64,000 nucleotides of DNA from CP2-2F sp034432555. Its GTDB lineage: Bacteria; Chloroflexota; Anaerolineae; Aggregatilineales; UBA2796. The translations under genes were made by a program, and so were the position numbers. The DNA is taken from positions 1 through 64,000 of the forward strand of contig DAOUBW010000001.1 in the NCBI GenBank assembly GCA_034432555.1, given 5' to 3'. A model generated the notes under the pieces. That model was given only the letters and a program-made list of their open reading frames with translations. It was not told the DNA's origin and did not search any database. This document shows positions 33,400 to 42,583 of this stretch, piece by piece (within the stretch, counting starts at the first letter, position 1; the number at the start of each line of letters is the position of its first letter).

Positions 33400-34113
33400 T
33401 TAAATAGAATCGGAATCATCCGGCACAACCAACGCTTTGCGCGCTACCTGTACGCTGATGGTGCGTGGTTCGGCGCCGCGGCTGCCGATCCGCACTTGGA
33501 GCGTATCGTTGAGCGGCGCACGGTCTGCCAGCACGACCAGCACGCCCGGCACCAAGCCTAGCTCAGAGAGGTAGCGTAGCACTTCGGGCGATTGATCGAG
33601 GATGCGGCTGACGGTGCCGCGCTGTGCAATAGCGAGATCAGCCAACAGCACTAACTCTGGCAGCGTGACAGAGCCATCCAAGGTCGGGATTGGATCACCG
33701 TGCGGATCAAGCTCAGGATGCCCAAGCGCATCGGCAATGCGCGCCTCTAGGCGTTCGGAAATGTGGTGTTCCAGCCGATCCGCCTCATCATGCACCTCGT
33801 CCCACGCAAAGCCGAGTTTTTGGGTGAGGTAAAGCTCTAGCAGGCGGTGATGGCGAATGATCTCTAGGGCAATCTTGCGCCCTTCATCGGTCAGGCGCAC
33901 GCCGCGATAAGGGGCATGGCTGAGCAGGGATGGGATATTTTCGCCGCCGCTCAGCCGCTTGATCATATCTGTAGCAGAGGGTGCGGCAATATTCAGCGCA
34001 CGCGCCAAGAGCATGGTTGGTACAGGGTCAACCTGCTGTTGGATCAGGTAGACCTGCTTTAAAAAATCTTCAACCGCCGGTGTGCGCCACTCGCCACGTA
34101 ATGTATCGGACAT
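33400..34113 (-). CDS. DtxR/MntR-family metal-dependent regulator
   Basis: A protein of about 237 residues. The N-terminal winged helix (VEDFLKQVYLI, then LARALNIAAPSATDMIKRL) is followed by the dimer and metal-binding region (HHRLLELYLTQKLG, DEADRLEHHIS), then a C-terminal FeoA-like SH3 domain. Metal-ligand histidines and acids are present. It should bind DNA when loaded with Mn or Fe. The ATG at 34113 has GGAGG just upstream and is preferred to 34167. It is convergent with the peroxiredoxin-like gene by one base. Confidence 0.92.
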   Translation of the reverse strand: MSDTLRGEWRTPAVEDFLKQVYLIQQQVDPVPTMLLARALNIAAPSATDMIKRLSGGENIPSLLSHAPYRGVRLTDEGRKIALEIIRHHRLLELYLTQKLGFAWDEVHDEADRLEHHISERLEARIADALGHPELDPHGDPIPTLDGSVTLPELVLLADLAIAQRGTVSRILDQSPEVLRYLSELGLVPGVLVVLADRAPLNDTLQVRIGSRGAEPRTISVQVARKALVVPDDSDSI

Positions 34114-34175
34114 GCCCCCTCCACTTTCTGCCCTAAGTCTACCGCGTGCGCGCAGATGGCAAGCCAAACAGTTGC

Positions 34176-35276
34176 CTAGCGCTCCTCAACGTAAGCTGGC
34201 ACATCCAGTTCGTGGGCAAGCCAGCCGCCAATGTGATGTGCGGGCGAATCAAGTTCGCCAAAATGTAGCGGGCGCTTTTCGGCAAAGCTGAGCGCATTTA
34301 GGGCGCGCCCTTCCACCTCATGAATGTGCGCCAGTTCAATGAATCCGCGCCGCACCGTGTAGAGGTGTATCCAAACTTCTGCCCACAGCTTGTAGGTTGT
34401 CATATCCTCTTCGCTTGGTTTACGGCGGCTGACCACATGACTGATCAGCACATAGTCAGCGCTTTCATACGGGAACTGCATCCGCACACGACGTCCGTCG
34501 CGGGTGGTAAGACGCACCAACTGACCGCGCCGATCCAAGATGACGAGGCACTCACGCCGCACAGCACGAAACTGCCACAGAGCAAGCCCTGCCATCAGGA
34601 ACGCAATGGCTAAGCCAATTAAGGGCAGCCATTCTGGGCTGACGCGGGCAAAAGGTGTTGAGAGCGCGCCGATAGAGAGCAGGGCAAACAGTGGGGCAAG
34701 GATGCTGAAGAAGATGGCGCGCAGCAAAAGTCCGCGCCGCCAATCAGGGCTGCGGCTAAGCTGATAGGTAGTGTCCGTCTCGCTGAGTTGCCAATCGTCT
34801 GCTAGGATGGGCAGCGGCATGAGTGGGAGATCGGCAAGTAAATCTTCCTCAGGCTTCACTCTGGGTGGCGGTGGGACATCGGGCGCGGAGGGCGGGATCA
34901 ATTTGAAGGGCTTTTCCCATAGGTTGGCAAGCGCACGGGCAGTCGGTTCGGCGGCGGCGGCGTCATCGGCTTGCCAGCGCGCCAAGCCACACCAACGGCT
35001 GCTGCGTGATGCGGCGGCTTCGGGCATCAACATGACGCCTAAATGCCAGGCCGAGTCTTCGGCGGCATAGCCCAACGCCACGATCATCACTTGATCAACA
35101 GGCAGAAAGCCCGTCTCTGGCAAGCGGCGGGAGAGGGCAAAGGCAGGCGTGTATGCCATGCCACCCGGTGCCGCAGAGGCGGCAGGCATTTCCGATTCGC
35201 CGCGCCCATTATAAAGATACCAGCGCGCAGCGTCATATTGGATGGTCAGGTTATCAGCGGCTGTAACTGTCGGCAT
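34176..35276 (-). CDS. Hypothetical membrane protein with two spans
   Basis: A 366-residue protein. A soluble N-terminal domain (1-190) with an Ala/Pro-rich patch precedes two close membrane spans (about 195-218 and 228-248) and a C-terminal domain. The hairpin of two spans followed by a basic segment (RREC...DRRGQLVRLTTRDGRRVRM) resembles a PH-like or membrane-docked fold, but I cannot name a family. It lies 62 bases before the DtxR-type gene on the same strand and may share its transcript. Confidence 0.7.
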   Translation of the reverse strand: MPTVTAADNLTIQYDAARWYLYNGRGESEMPAASAAPGGMAYTPAFALSRRLPETGFLPVDQVMIVALGYAAEDSAWHLGVMLMPEAAASRSSRWCGLARWQADDAAAAEPTARALANLWEKPFKLIPPSAPDVPPPPRVKPEEDLLADLPLMPLPILADDWQLSETDTTYQLSRSPDWRRGLLLRAIFFSILAPLFALLSIGALSTPFARVSPEWLPLIGLAIAFLMAGLALWQFRAVRRECLVILDRRGQLVRLTTRDGRRVRMQFPYESADYVLISHVVSRRKPSEEDMTTYKLWAEVWIHLYTVRRGFIELAHIHEVEGRALNALSFAEKRPLHFGELDSPAHHIGGWLAHELDVPAYVEER

Positions 35277-35454
35277 TCATCGAATCTTCCCGAATCTGAG
35301 AATTGGCGTGTAAGGCAAGGGTTGCCTTCACAAGTTAGCTATGATAGCCGAAAATATGCCGCATGGCGATAGTGGCTAGGGTGAGCGTTGGAAAAATCGG
35401 TGAGTTATGGGTACACTGAGACGCGCTGCGCCAAAAAAGGGAAGGATCAGCCCT

Positions 35455-36069
35455 ATGGATGTTTCGCTGGCAATGGATCAAATTCTAGAAAATACGTCGC
35501 TACTCGCCAACATTGGCGATGCGGAGGCAAACTATCTGATTAACTGGGCAGGGCAGAAGTTGCCAAGCCTTGTGGCAGACATTGAAGATGAAACGCTCGG
35601 CTGGCAGAAGGTCGGCGCGTTAATGGACACGCTGCGTGCTGCCAACACGCTGCTCTCGCGCTATCGCACTGCCTCTGAGCCAACCCTGCTAGAACTGCTG
35701 CAAAAGTTCCTTACAAGCTACGCAAACACTTTTGGGACAATGGATGCTTCAGAGCATCCGATTGTGCCAGAACTTGCCGCGATTATGCGCGCTCAGCCCG
35801 ATAACGTGGCAGCACTGCGTGCCCTGCTGGACTTTGCTGCCAATGTGCGCCCACCGATCCAAGAAGATGAGCCGCTGACGCCCGCCCAAATAGAGGCAGT
35901 TCAAAATGTTGAGCAGGCGCTCGACATGCTCCGCAGCACCATCGGCAACCTCGCCGAGACACTGGGCGACTTCATGCCCACTGATCAGCTTGCCAGCCTG
36001 CTGGACGACAATTCCGACTCTGAGCCTTCGCCGCCCAACGATGAACAAGGAAATTCTGATGAAACGTAA
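35455..36069 (+). CDS. Acidic helical hypothetical protein
   Basis: A protein of about 204 residues, acidic, mainly helical, without signal or span. It reads like helical repeats (AMDQILENTSLLANIGDAEANYL and later LRALLDFAANVR pieces) and ends in a disordered Ser/Asp/Glu tail. No family is recognised. ATG 35455 has GGAAGGAT eight bases upstream; the earlier ATG at 35407 has none. Its end overlaps the PLD lipoprotein start by 11 bases. Confidence 0.7.
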   Translation: MDVSLAMDQILENTSLLANIGDAEANYLINWAGQKLPSLVADIEDETLGWQKVGALMDTLRAANTLLSRYRTASEPTLLELLQKFLTSYANTFGTMDASEHPIVPELAAIMRAQPDNVAALRALLDFAANVRPPIQEDEPLTPAQIEAVQNVEQALDMLRSTIGNLAETLGDFMPTDQLASLLDDNSDSEPSPPNDEQGNSDET

Positions 36070-37417
36070 CGTTCGCTTTGCCGTTCCACGCACCGCTGCG
36101 CTGCTCACCTTGATCGCCTTCGCGCTGATCATAGGCGCCTGTGGCGGTGCCGTTGTCTCACAGCCCACCACTGCACCTGCCACACGCCCACCCGCTACCA
36201 CGGCTCCGCCGACGGCGGTTGCCGGTGGCGTTTTACCGCTGGACGCTGGCAATGTGCTGCCGTGGCTCTCGGTCTATTTCACTAATCCTGATCCGCCTGA
36301 TCAGGTGAACAACGGTGTGGATCGGCAGATTGTGCCGCTGATTAACGCAGCGCGCCGCCGTATTGATGCAGCTTTCTTCGATTTCAATTTGCCCAATATC
36401 GTGAACGCACTGATCAATGCACATCGGCGCGGTGTGGAAGTACGCCTTGTATTGGATGTGCAGAACGGCTCGCAAAATGTGCTGGCAGCACGCGGACGCG
36501 ACGCCTTTGATGCGCTTGCTGCGCTCAAGAACGCCAACCTCTCATTCGTGGATGGTGGGCGCTCTAGCGGATTGATGCACGAAAAGCTGCTGATCATTGA
36601 TGGCACAGTGCTGTTTACCGGCTCGTGGAACGCCTCTTGGAACGACACACTTCGCAACAACAATAACATTTTGCGGATCACTAACCAACGCCTGATCGCC
36701 AACTATCAGCGCGTGTTCAACAACATGTATGAGTCGCAGTTGTTTGGCAGGCGCCGACCTGAAGGCGCACAAACACCGCGCATGACTATTGATGGTGTGG
36801 TGGTAGAGAACTACTTTGCGCCGCCCGATGGCGTGATGGCAAAGATTGTGGCAGAGGTGAAGGCAGCGCGCCGTTCGGTACGTTTTATGACCTTTACCTT
36901 CACACACCCTGATCTCTCGGCGGCGCTCTTGGAGCGCAAGGCGGCGGGCATTACGGTTGAGGGCGTTATTGAAAATCGCGGCGCCTCACAAGGCGCTTAT
37001 CCAACGCTTTTTTGCAATGGCGCACGGGTGCGCGTGGATGGCAACACCTACACTATGCACCATAAGGTGATCATCATTGATGACAACACGGTGATCACTG
37101 GTTCATTCAACCACACACGCGCCGCTGATACAATCAATGATGAGAGCATCCTGATCATCCGCAGCCCACGAGTAGCAACGCTCTACAAACAAGAATTTGA
37201 CCGTGTGTTCAGCCTTGGGCGCGAGTCTGCTAACATAACCTGTGGCGCTATGGCGGCAGGCATTACACCAACGCCTAATGAAACTGAATGCCTTGATTTG
37301 ACCTTCACCTGTTCGCAGTTTACTTCGTGCGCGCAGGCGATGGCGTGTTTACGGGCGGGCAACGAACGCCTTGATCGGGATGGCAACGGCATCCCGTGCG
37401 AGTCGTTGTGTCGGTGA
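36059..37417 (+). CDS. Phospholipase D-family lipoprotein with Excalibur domain
   Basis: A 452-residue lipoprotein: signal and lipobox IIGAC (Cys28), a Thr/Pro-rich linker, then two PLD halves. Each half has an HxK motif: His174/Lys176 (MHEKLLIID) and His334/Lys336 (MHHKVIIID), both followed by TGS.N. The last 35 residues form an Excalibur calcium-binding motif (DRDGNGIPCESLC). PLD proteins cut phosphodiesters in lipids or nucleic acid; an outside nuclease or phospholipase is plausible. ATG 36059 has AAGGAA upstream. A good terminator follows. Confidence 0.92.
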   Translation: MKRNVRFAVPRTAALLTLIAFALIIGACGGAVVSQPTTAPATRPPATTAPPTAVAGGVLPLDAGNVLPWLSVYFTNPDPPDQVNNGVDRQIVPLINAARRRIDAAFFDFNLPNIVNALINAHRRGVEVRLVLDVQNGSQNVLAARGRDAFDALAALKNANLSFVDGGRSSGLMHEKLLIIDGTVLFTGSWNASWNDTLRNNNNILRITNQRLIANYQRVFNNMYESQLFGRRRPEGAQTPRMTIDGVVVENYFAPPDGVMAKIVAEVKAARRSVRFMTFTFTHPDLSAALLERKAAGITVEGVIENRGASQGAYPTLFCNGARVRVDGNTYTMHHKVIIIDDNTVITGSFNHTRAADTINDESILIIRSPRVATLYKQEFDRVFSLGRESANITCGAMAAGITPTPNETECLDLTFTCSQFTSCAQAMACLRAGNERLDRDGNGIPCESLCR

Positions 37418-37427
37418 ATTGTGGGTG

Positions 37428-37457
37428 GGCTGTGCCAACCGACACAGCCTATTTTTT
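37428..37457 (+). terminator. Rho-independent terminator after the PLD gene
   Basis: GGCTGTG (37428-37434) and CACAGCC (37443-37449) form a seven-base stem, followed by TATTTTTT. It lies 11 bases after the PLD stop. Confidence 0.85.
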
Positions 37458-37559
37458 CCATAACAACCCTTGAGCGGTGAGTTGGTATGATACACTCTAC
37501 CAAAATGCACAAAGTTGATGAAATCGTAACCTTTTTACACGCATTTAACGTATAAAACT

Positions 37560-37568
37560 TGTTATACT
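37560..37568 (+). promoter_or_regulatory. Extended -10 promoter of the histidine kinase operon
   Basis: TGT before TATACT (37563-37568) fits an extended -10 box, with a leader of about 48 bases to ATG 37623. The gap before it is AT-rich and has other possible boxes. Confidence 0.45.
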
Positions 37569-37622
37569 GTCCAATAAGTAGCTTTGGCACAATCCGTTAA
37601 TCTTTTTAAGAGAGCTTTTGAA

Positions 37623-39107
37623 ATGGTTACAACACCTGCACCAACACCCGCTCAGGGTGAAAATCCAACGGCGTTCGCCGATCAAGTTCGTGCGGAACGG
37701 TTAGCTCTCCTTTGGAAGCTCACAGCCGGTATTGTTTTCCTGATCTTTTGGGCATTGCTGGTCATCTCGACTTCAGCGGGCTTGGCGCGTGTGGGCGATA
37801 TACTAATAGCAGGGATCATCATCCTTGCCGGGTGTTTCCTCACTTCTGCCTTTCTCAACCGTAACCGCTATGTATGGGCAGTTTGGGCGTATGCTGGCGG
37901 CTTATATTTAGCAATCGGTGTGCTGCTCTATGCGGAAAGCGTTGGCGCGGCACGCGACACACAATCCAGCTTTGCCGCGCTGGCGCTGCCCTGTGTGGTG
38001 TTGGCAGTGACGCTCCTGCTGCCGCTGCGTGAAGCTCTGATTGGGTTGGCAATTGGCATCGCTATTGCAGTCATTGCGCCGAATCTGGGGCAGCCTGCCA
38101 TTGTCATCAATAGCATTCAAATGGCATCTATTCTGCTCATGCTGTTCACGGTTGGCGTTGCGGCGCAGTTTGCCAGCGAGATGTACAGCATCACCGAGTG
38201 GTCTCTCCGCAGCTATCAGAAAGAGCGCCAGCTCAAAGATCAGCTTTTTGATACGCAGCAGGAAATTCAACGTAGCTACATGCGGCAGAAATCCCTCTCC
38301 GATGAACTGCAAAATGCCAACGTCGCCCTAGAGGCGTCCCGTGCGGCAGAGGCAGAGGCGAAGAACTTTCGCGGGCAGTTTCTCGCCAACATGAGCCATG
38401 AACTTCGCACGCCGCTGAACGCTATCATCGGCTTCAGCGAAACTATGCTGAAATACCCGATGATGTATCAGAATGTGGCGTTGCCAGAAGCTTATCGGCA
38501 TGATGTTCAGTTAATCTACAACAGCGGCAAAACGCTTCTACAACTGATCAATGATATCCTTGACCTCGCCAAGATTGACGCAGGTCGCCTCGATGTGCTG
38601 ATTGAAAATGTGCCGTTGGAGCCGATCTTCAACACGGTTAAAGCTACTGCAACCAGCCTGATCGGCAGCAAACCAGTCAGCGTGGTCTTGGAACTGCCAT
38701 CCGAAGGCTTGCCCGAAGTGTTGGGCGATCCGCTCCGTATCCAACAAGTCATGCTCAACCTGACCAGCAATGCCGTGAAATTTACCCAACAAGGCACCAT
38801 CACCTTTGGCGGGCGCCGTGAGGCAAATGGCGAGGTATGCCTGTGGGTTCGGGATACGGGCATTGGCATTGCAGAACAAGACCAAGAGACTATCTTTGAG
38901 GAGTTCAAGCAAGGTGAGAGCGGCAGGCGGCAAGGCAGTGCTGGCTCAGGCTTGGGCTTGGCGATCACACGCCATCTGCTGCGCTTGATGAACGGGCACA
39001 TCTGGCTGGAAAGTGAGCCCGGTAAGGGATCTACTTTCTACTTCACGCTGCCCATAGCGCAACCTGAAACGCAGGCACAGACACCCGACCAAGTGAGTAC
39101 GACGTGA
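37623..39107 (+). CDS. Membrane histidine kinase
   Basis: A 494-residue sensor. About six spans fill residues 24-195, then a coiled linker, a HisKA helix with His259 (NMSHELRTPLNAI) and a HATPase domain (DTGIGIAEQD, GSGLGLAITRHL). It lacks PAS and receiver domains. The ATG at 37623 has AAGAGAG eight bases upstream and is preferred to TTG 37584. The gene is followed at one base by a receiver and then another, so they probably form one relay. The signal is unknown. Confidence 0.92.
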   Translation: MVTTPAPTPAQGENPTAFADQVRAERLALLWKLTAGIVFLIFWALLVISTSAGLARVGDILIAGIIILAGCFLTSAFLNRNRYVWAVWAYAGGLYLAIGVLLYAESVGAARDTQSSFAALALPCVVLAVTLLLPLREALIGLAIGIAIAVIAPNLGQPAIVINSIQMASILLMLFTVGVAAQFASEMYSITEWSLRSYQKERQLKDQLFDTQQEIQRSYMRQKSLSDELQNANVALEASRAAEAEAKNFRGQFLANMSHELRTPLNAIIGFSETMLKYPMMYQNVALPEAYRHDVQLIYNSGKTLLQLINDILDLAKIDAGRLDVLIENVPLEPIFNTVKATATSLIGSKPVSVVLELPSEGLPEVLGDPLRIQQVMLNLTSNAVKFTQQGTITFGGRREANGEVCLWVRDTGIGIAEQDQETIFEEFKQGESGRRQGSAGSGLGLAITRHLLRLMNGHIWLESEPGKGSTFYFTLPIAQPETQAQTPDQVSTT

Positions 39108-39108
39108 C

Positions 39109-39465
39109 ATGCGAATTGCTTACCTTGAAGATAATGCGGTGAATGTGTCGCTTGTAGAGCGCATCATAAGCATGACACCGCATACCTTGAGCGTTTATAA
39201 CGACGGCGATGAGGCTTGCCCGCATATTTTGGCGGGTGCCTTCGACCTGATCTTCATGGATATTGAGCTGGCGGGTAGCTTAAGCGGCGTTGAGTTGGTG
39301 CGCCGCGTGCGAGAGGCGGGAATGCATGTGCCAATTATAGCGCTCACCGCCTACGCCATGGTGGGTGATCGGGAACGCTGCCTTGCCGCCGGCTGCACTG
39401 ATTACCTTTCTAAGCCGTTTGGTGTTGAGGCTTTTCTGGAGATGTTGACCAAATATGGCACGTAA
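39109..39465 (+). CDS. Single-domain response regulator (DivK/CheY-like)
   Basis: A 118-residue receiver with acidic pocket EDN (7-9), Asp51 (LIFMDIEL), Thr (ALTAYAM) and Lys (LSKPF). The tail after the receiver is absent, so it works by protein contact, likely with the kinase one base upstream. It resembles the receivers that pair with hybrid kinases in a relay. Confidence 0.92.
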   Translation: MRIAYLEDNAVNVSLVERIISMTPHTLSVYNDGDEACPHILAGAFDLIFMDIELAGSLSGVELVRRVREAGMHVPIIALTAYAMVGDRERCLAAGCTDYLSKPFGVEAFLEMLTKYGT

Positions 39466-39524
39466 ACAACCTTCCATCCATCGCAAACCTTAGAATGCCT
39501 TAGAAACTATAGGGACTAGACATT

Positions 39525-39974
39525 GTGACAGCCAAACACGCCATCGTAGCTGATGATGAACTTGCAAACCGTGAATTTATGGTGCGTTTGATGCAAATGG
39601 CAGGCTTTGAAGTGCATGGTGCTGAAACTGGCGCACAGGCGTTAGCTTTTGCAGAATCCGTACAGCCCCTCACGCTTGCCCTAATTGACCATCAACTGCC
39701 CGATGCACGCGGCGTCGAAATTATCCCAAAACTGCGCGCCGCACATCCGCAAGCGCTCTTGATCATGGCAACTATGCACGATCACCGCGAACTGATTGAT
39801 GAGGCGTTTGGGATTGGCATTGATATTTTCCTAGTCAAGCCGCACGGTTTTATGGAGTTGTTCCGCCGCGTGCAAGAGGCGGAAGGTAACTATGAGAGTC
39901 TGCGCCAAATGGTGATGGATCAGTATGGACCGCGTCCCTATCGCGGTGTGGCAAAACGCCCAACCACACCTTAG
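39525..39974 (+). CDS. Single-domain response regulator
   Basis: A 149-residue receiver with GTG start: acidic pocket ADDE (9-12), Asp55 (LALIDHQLPD), Lys in FLVKPH. The Thr/Ser switch position is Thr (MATMHD). A 25-residue tail follows. It is third in the kinase-receiver-receiver run, 59 bases after the second gene. Its stop overlaps the convergent AAA+ gene by four bases. Confidence 0.9.
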   Translation: MTAKHAIVADDELANREFMVRLMQMAGFEVHGAETGAQALAFAESVQPLTLALIDHQLPDARGVEIIPKLRAAHPQALLIMATMHDHRELIDEAFGIGIDIFLVKPHGFMELFRRVQEAEGNYESLRQMVMDQYGPRPYRGVAKRPTTP

Positions 39975-40894
39975 CCCGCGCCAAAGCCGCACCCGATCTC
40001 TGCTTTGGCGCGGCGCACCTGCGCGATGGCTGCCGTGAAATCGTCCAATGTCACGGCAGCCGCCTCACGCGCTGCCGCATCGGATGCCGCCAAGATCACG
40101 CTGTTCAAAATGTCACCGCCGCTTAACCCTTCGCTCAGGGTTGCCAATGTTTCGGGCGTCACCTCTGCGCTGCGTGGTAGTGCCTTGGGCAGGTGATACT
40201 GCCATAGGCGAATAAGCGCCACCTGATCGGGCAAGGTGAACTGCACATGCGCCAGAATGCGCCGCACGAAAGCAGGATCGTAGTTGCGGGCGAGATTCGT
40301 CGCAAACAGCACCACGCCTTCAAACGAATCGAGTTGCAGCAGCAGCGTTGAGCGCGAGATGTTCACGCCGTAATCCGCCGCTTGCGTAATGTTGGTGACG
40401 CGCTGGCTCAGCACCGAATCCGCCTCATCAAAGAACAGGACTGCCTCATGGGTGCGTGCTGCATCAAAAGCAGCGGCGATGTTCTTTGGTGTATCGCCCA
40501 CATAGCGCGACTCAAGCTGAGCATAGTCCACGCGGATAATATGCTTATCGAGGTGCGCGGCGATTGCCTCCGCAGCGAAACTCTTGCCCGTCCCCGGCGC
40601 GCCATACAGATTGATCGCCACGCCACGCCCTTCAGGGTGAATCTCTGAGAGTCCCCACGCCTGGTAGAGCTTTTCGTGGTGCTGAATTTTGGCAAGCGCC
40701 ACACGCAAGCCGCGCTCTGTCTCGGCGCTCAGCACCAGATCGGCAAGGCGGCGGCGCGGCAGTTCGGGCGTAAACAACGTCATGCGCTCTGACATATCCT
40801 CAGCCGTGCGCTCTGCCTGTGTGGGTGGTTGGGATGATTCACTTTGTCCGCTGCGGCTATTTCGCCCGTCGGACGACCACGTGATAGGTGACAT
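39971..40894 (-). CDS. AAA+ ATPase
   Basis: A 307-residue AAA+ protein. The first 45 residues are disordered, then the ATPase domain has Walker A GAPGTGKS (98-105), Walker B AVLFFDEADS (151-160), sensor 1 LFATN and arginine RR near FVRRILAHVQF. The C-terminal lid contains LSEGLSGGDILNSV. The sequence is of the classic AAA (FtsH/p97-like) clade but short and without a known substrate domain. The start at 40894 overlaps the upstream gene by 38 bases; ATG 40795 is possible. It is last in a five-gene run with four small membrane-associated proteins, which may be its substrates or adaptors. Confidence 0.85.
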   Translation of the reverse strand: MSPITWSSDGRNSRSGQSESSQPPTQAERTAEDMSERMTLFTPELPRRRLADLVLSAETERGLRVALAKIQHHEKLYQAWGLSEIHPEGRGVAINLYGAPGTGKSFAAEAIAAHLDKHIIRVDYAQLESRYVGDTPKNIAAAFDAARTHEAVLFFDEADSVLSQRVTNITQAADYGVNISRSTLLLQLDSFEGVVLFATNLARNYDPAFVRRILAHVQFTLPDQVALIRLWQYHLPKALPRSAEVTPETLATLSEGLSGGDILNSVILAASDAAAREAAAVTLDDFTAAIAQVRRAKAEIGCGFGAG

Positions 40895-41261
40895 TCGGTT
40901 TAGGCTTCTCCACCAATTTCATCGAGCCAAGCGAGAGTTCATATTCCAGTGTTTCGCCGCGCTCTAGGCGCGTCCGCAGTTCAGCAGGCAGATCAGCAGG
41001 TGCGATCTCGCGCATTTCCTCAACCAACTGCGGTGTATCCACCTGTTCGTTGCGGAATACGGCACGCGCCGTCAGAGCGAAGGCACGCCGCCCATTGACC
41101 ACGACGCGATCAAGGTAGACCAATGCCGATTGCAGTGCATCTGCCAGCACGCCAAGCCGTGCCTGTGCGCGGTGCAGCAGATCGGCAAGCCAGTTCTGCA
41201 CCGCCGACCAAAAGAGCAGCGTCCCGACCAATGCCAAGCCAACAGTGAGTAGTGGTAACAT
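40857..41261 (-). CDS. Small membrane-anchored hypothetical protein A
   Basis: A 134-residue protein: an N-terminal span (about 3-20), an amphipathic helix region, and a C-terminal beta-rich part. It contains EIAPADLPAELRTRLE, similar to motifs in the proteins at 41649 and 42164. Its N-terminal layout (short span, then FW..NW..LL) resembles the protein at 42164, so the two may be distant paralogues. No known family. Confidence 0.7.
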   Translation of the reverse strand: MLPLLTVGLALVGTLLFWSAVQNWLADLLHRAQARLGVLADALQSALVYLDRVVVNGRRAFALTARAVFRNEQVDTPQLVEEMREIAPADLPAELRTRLERGETLEYELSLGSMKLVEKPKPNVTYHVVVRRAK

Positions 41262-41264
41262 GCC

Positions 41265-41636
41265 TTAATGCCTTTCGCGCCGCTTGGGTCGCGCCGCCTC
41301 GTCTTCAATATTGATCATTTCGTCGAGTGGCACAAGTTCGCCGTCTTCAGCAAGGGCTAACTGTTCATTCTTGCGCTTGATCTCGGTTACGCTGCTTTTG
41401 CTAAGTTCGCGCTGCACCATGCGATCCACGATGCGCTGCCACACCTCGAAGGCGTAGATGAAATGAACAAGGATCACGCCAACCCACAGGATCAACGTAT
41501 CATCAAAGCGGCGCATCCAATTGTTGGAATGGATGATGATTATGAGATAAGCGACTAGGTGCAGCCAGAAAAGCGCACGTTTTCGCAGCCGCTGTATCAC
41601 GCGCCGACGCACTGCCTCATACTGTTCTTCACCCAT
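41265..41636 (-). CDS. 2TM-domain protein
   Basis: A 123-residue protein with two spans (about 23-40 and 48-65) preceded by a basic helix (RRRVIQRLRKRALFWLH) and followed by an acidic, charged tail. This matches the small 2TM domain family seen in many bacteria, function unknown. It is in the middle of the AAA+ run, four bases after the gene at 41261 going upstream. Confidence 0.75.
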   Translation of the reverse strand: MGEEQYEAVRRRVIQRLRKRALFWLHLVAYLIIIIHSNNWMRRFDDTLILWVGVILVHFIYAFEVWQRIVDRMVQRELSKSSVTEIKRKNEQLALAEDGELVPLDEMINIEDEAARPKRRERH

Positions 41637-41648
41637 TGCCTAAATTTC

Positions 41649-42158
41649 TTACCCCTGTGGAATGGTATAACCAAGCGTCACTGGCTCGCGCAAGCGGATC
41701 AAGCGCTCGCGCACATCATTTGGAATATCCTGCCAGGCGATCTCACGTTCGGCACGCCAGCGCAAAATCTGCGGCTGCTTACCGTTCTGCTGGCGCGGCG
41801 CCATATATGCCTCAACTTCTAGGTACTGTTTGCCTTCGCGTTGCGAAAACGTCACTTTGGCATCAATGAGTGTTTCATGAATCATGCGCCGCATTTCAGT
41901 AAGGTGCCCGCCTTCGCCATTCAGGATTTTGGCAGCGTCCTCAGCGCTGATCTCGCCGCGTGTTTGGTGCAGCCATGCCGCCACACGCTCCGAAACCCAC
42001 TTATCCACATACGCCTTGAACGTTTCATCCGCCGGCAGCACAGCCGCCCGCGCACCGCGCACACCCATGCCAAACAAACGCATTATGCCGCGCACAATGA
42101 AGTTGATCACACCTAGCAAACAGCCTGAGGGCTGCTTTTCTGTTTCTTGTTGTGCCAT
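41649..42158 (-). CDS. Hypothetical protein B of the AAA+ run
   Basis: A 169-residue protein with a short hydrophobic segment (about 14-33) and a soluble C-terminal domain. It includes EIAWQDIPNDVRERLI, close to VVPWHELPDEVREKFI in the protein at 42164. The ribosome site AAGGA sits inside the end of the preceding gene, eight bases before the ATG, so the two genes are coupled. Not recognised otherwise. Confidence 0.7.
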   Translation of the reverse strand: MAQQETEKQPSGCLLGVINFIVRGIMRLFGMGVRGARAAVLPADETFKAYVDKWVSERVAAWLHQTRGEISAEDAAKILNGEGGHLTEMRRMIHETLIDAKVTFSQREGKQYLEVEAYMAPRQQNGKQPQILRWRAEREIAWQDIPNDVRERLIRLREPVTLGYTIPQG

Positions 42159-42163
42159 CTGCG

Positions 42164-42583
42164 CTAATCCTTCAGCTTCAACTCGATCTCAACCTCTGCC
42201 GATTGGCGGCGGATGAATTTCTCGCGCACCTCGTCGGGCAGTTCATGCCACGGTACCACTTCCGCCGCCTCCATCTGGATAAGGTGACCATCCGCTTGTT
42301 GAAAGTCCGCTTGCACCACTTTCTCGTGCAAGCGCCCTTCGTTCACCCGCCGAAAGATGATGCGTGCGCGCACAAGGCGCTGCCGAAGCAAGGTGAGGGC
42401 GCGCTGTGCCGCCACATTCAGGCGGTCGGCGGCTGCCAGCAGCAGCACGAATGCCTCACGGACATCCTCCCCGAAAAGCTGCCCCAGCCAGTCCGCTAAG
42501 GTGCGGTTTGCCCAGTTCACAATGTGCTGCCAAAAGGCAACACTCAACGCTACCGCCACGCCGGCTGCGATGACTACCCACAT
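42164..42583 (-). CDS. Small membrane-anchored hypothetical protein C
   Basis: A 139-residue protein with an N-terminal span (about 2-18), a helical middle and a beta-rich C-terminus ending in charged residues. It contains VVPWHELPDEVREKFI. First gene of the minus-strand AAA+ run, with AAGGTGA before the ATG. No family assigned; see the finding on the shared motif. Confidence 0.7.
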   Translation of the reverse strand: MWVVIAAGVAVALSVAFWQHIVNWANRTLADWLGQLFGEDVREAFVLLLAAADRLNVAAQRALTLLRQRLVRARIIFRRVNEGRLHEKVVQADFQQADGHLIQMEAAEVVPWHELPDEVREKFIRRQSAEVEIELKLKD

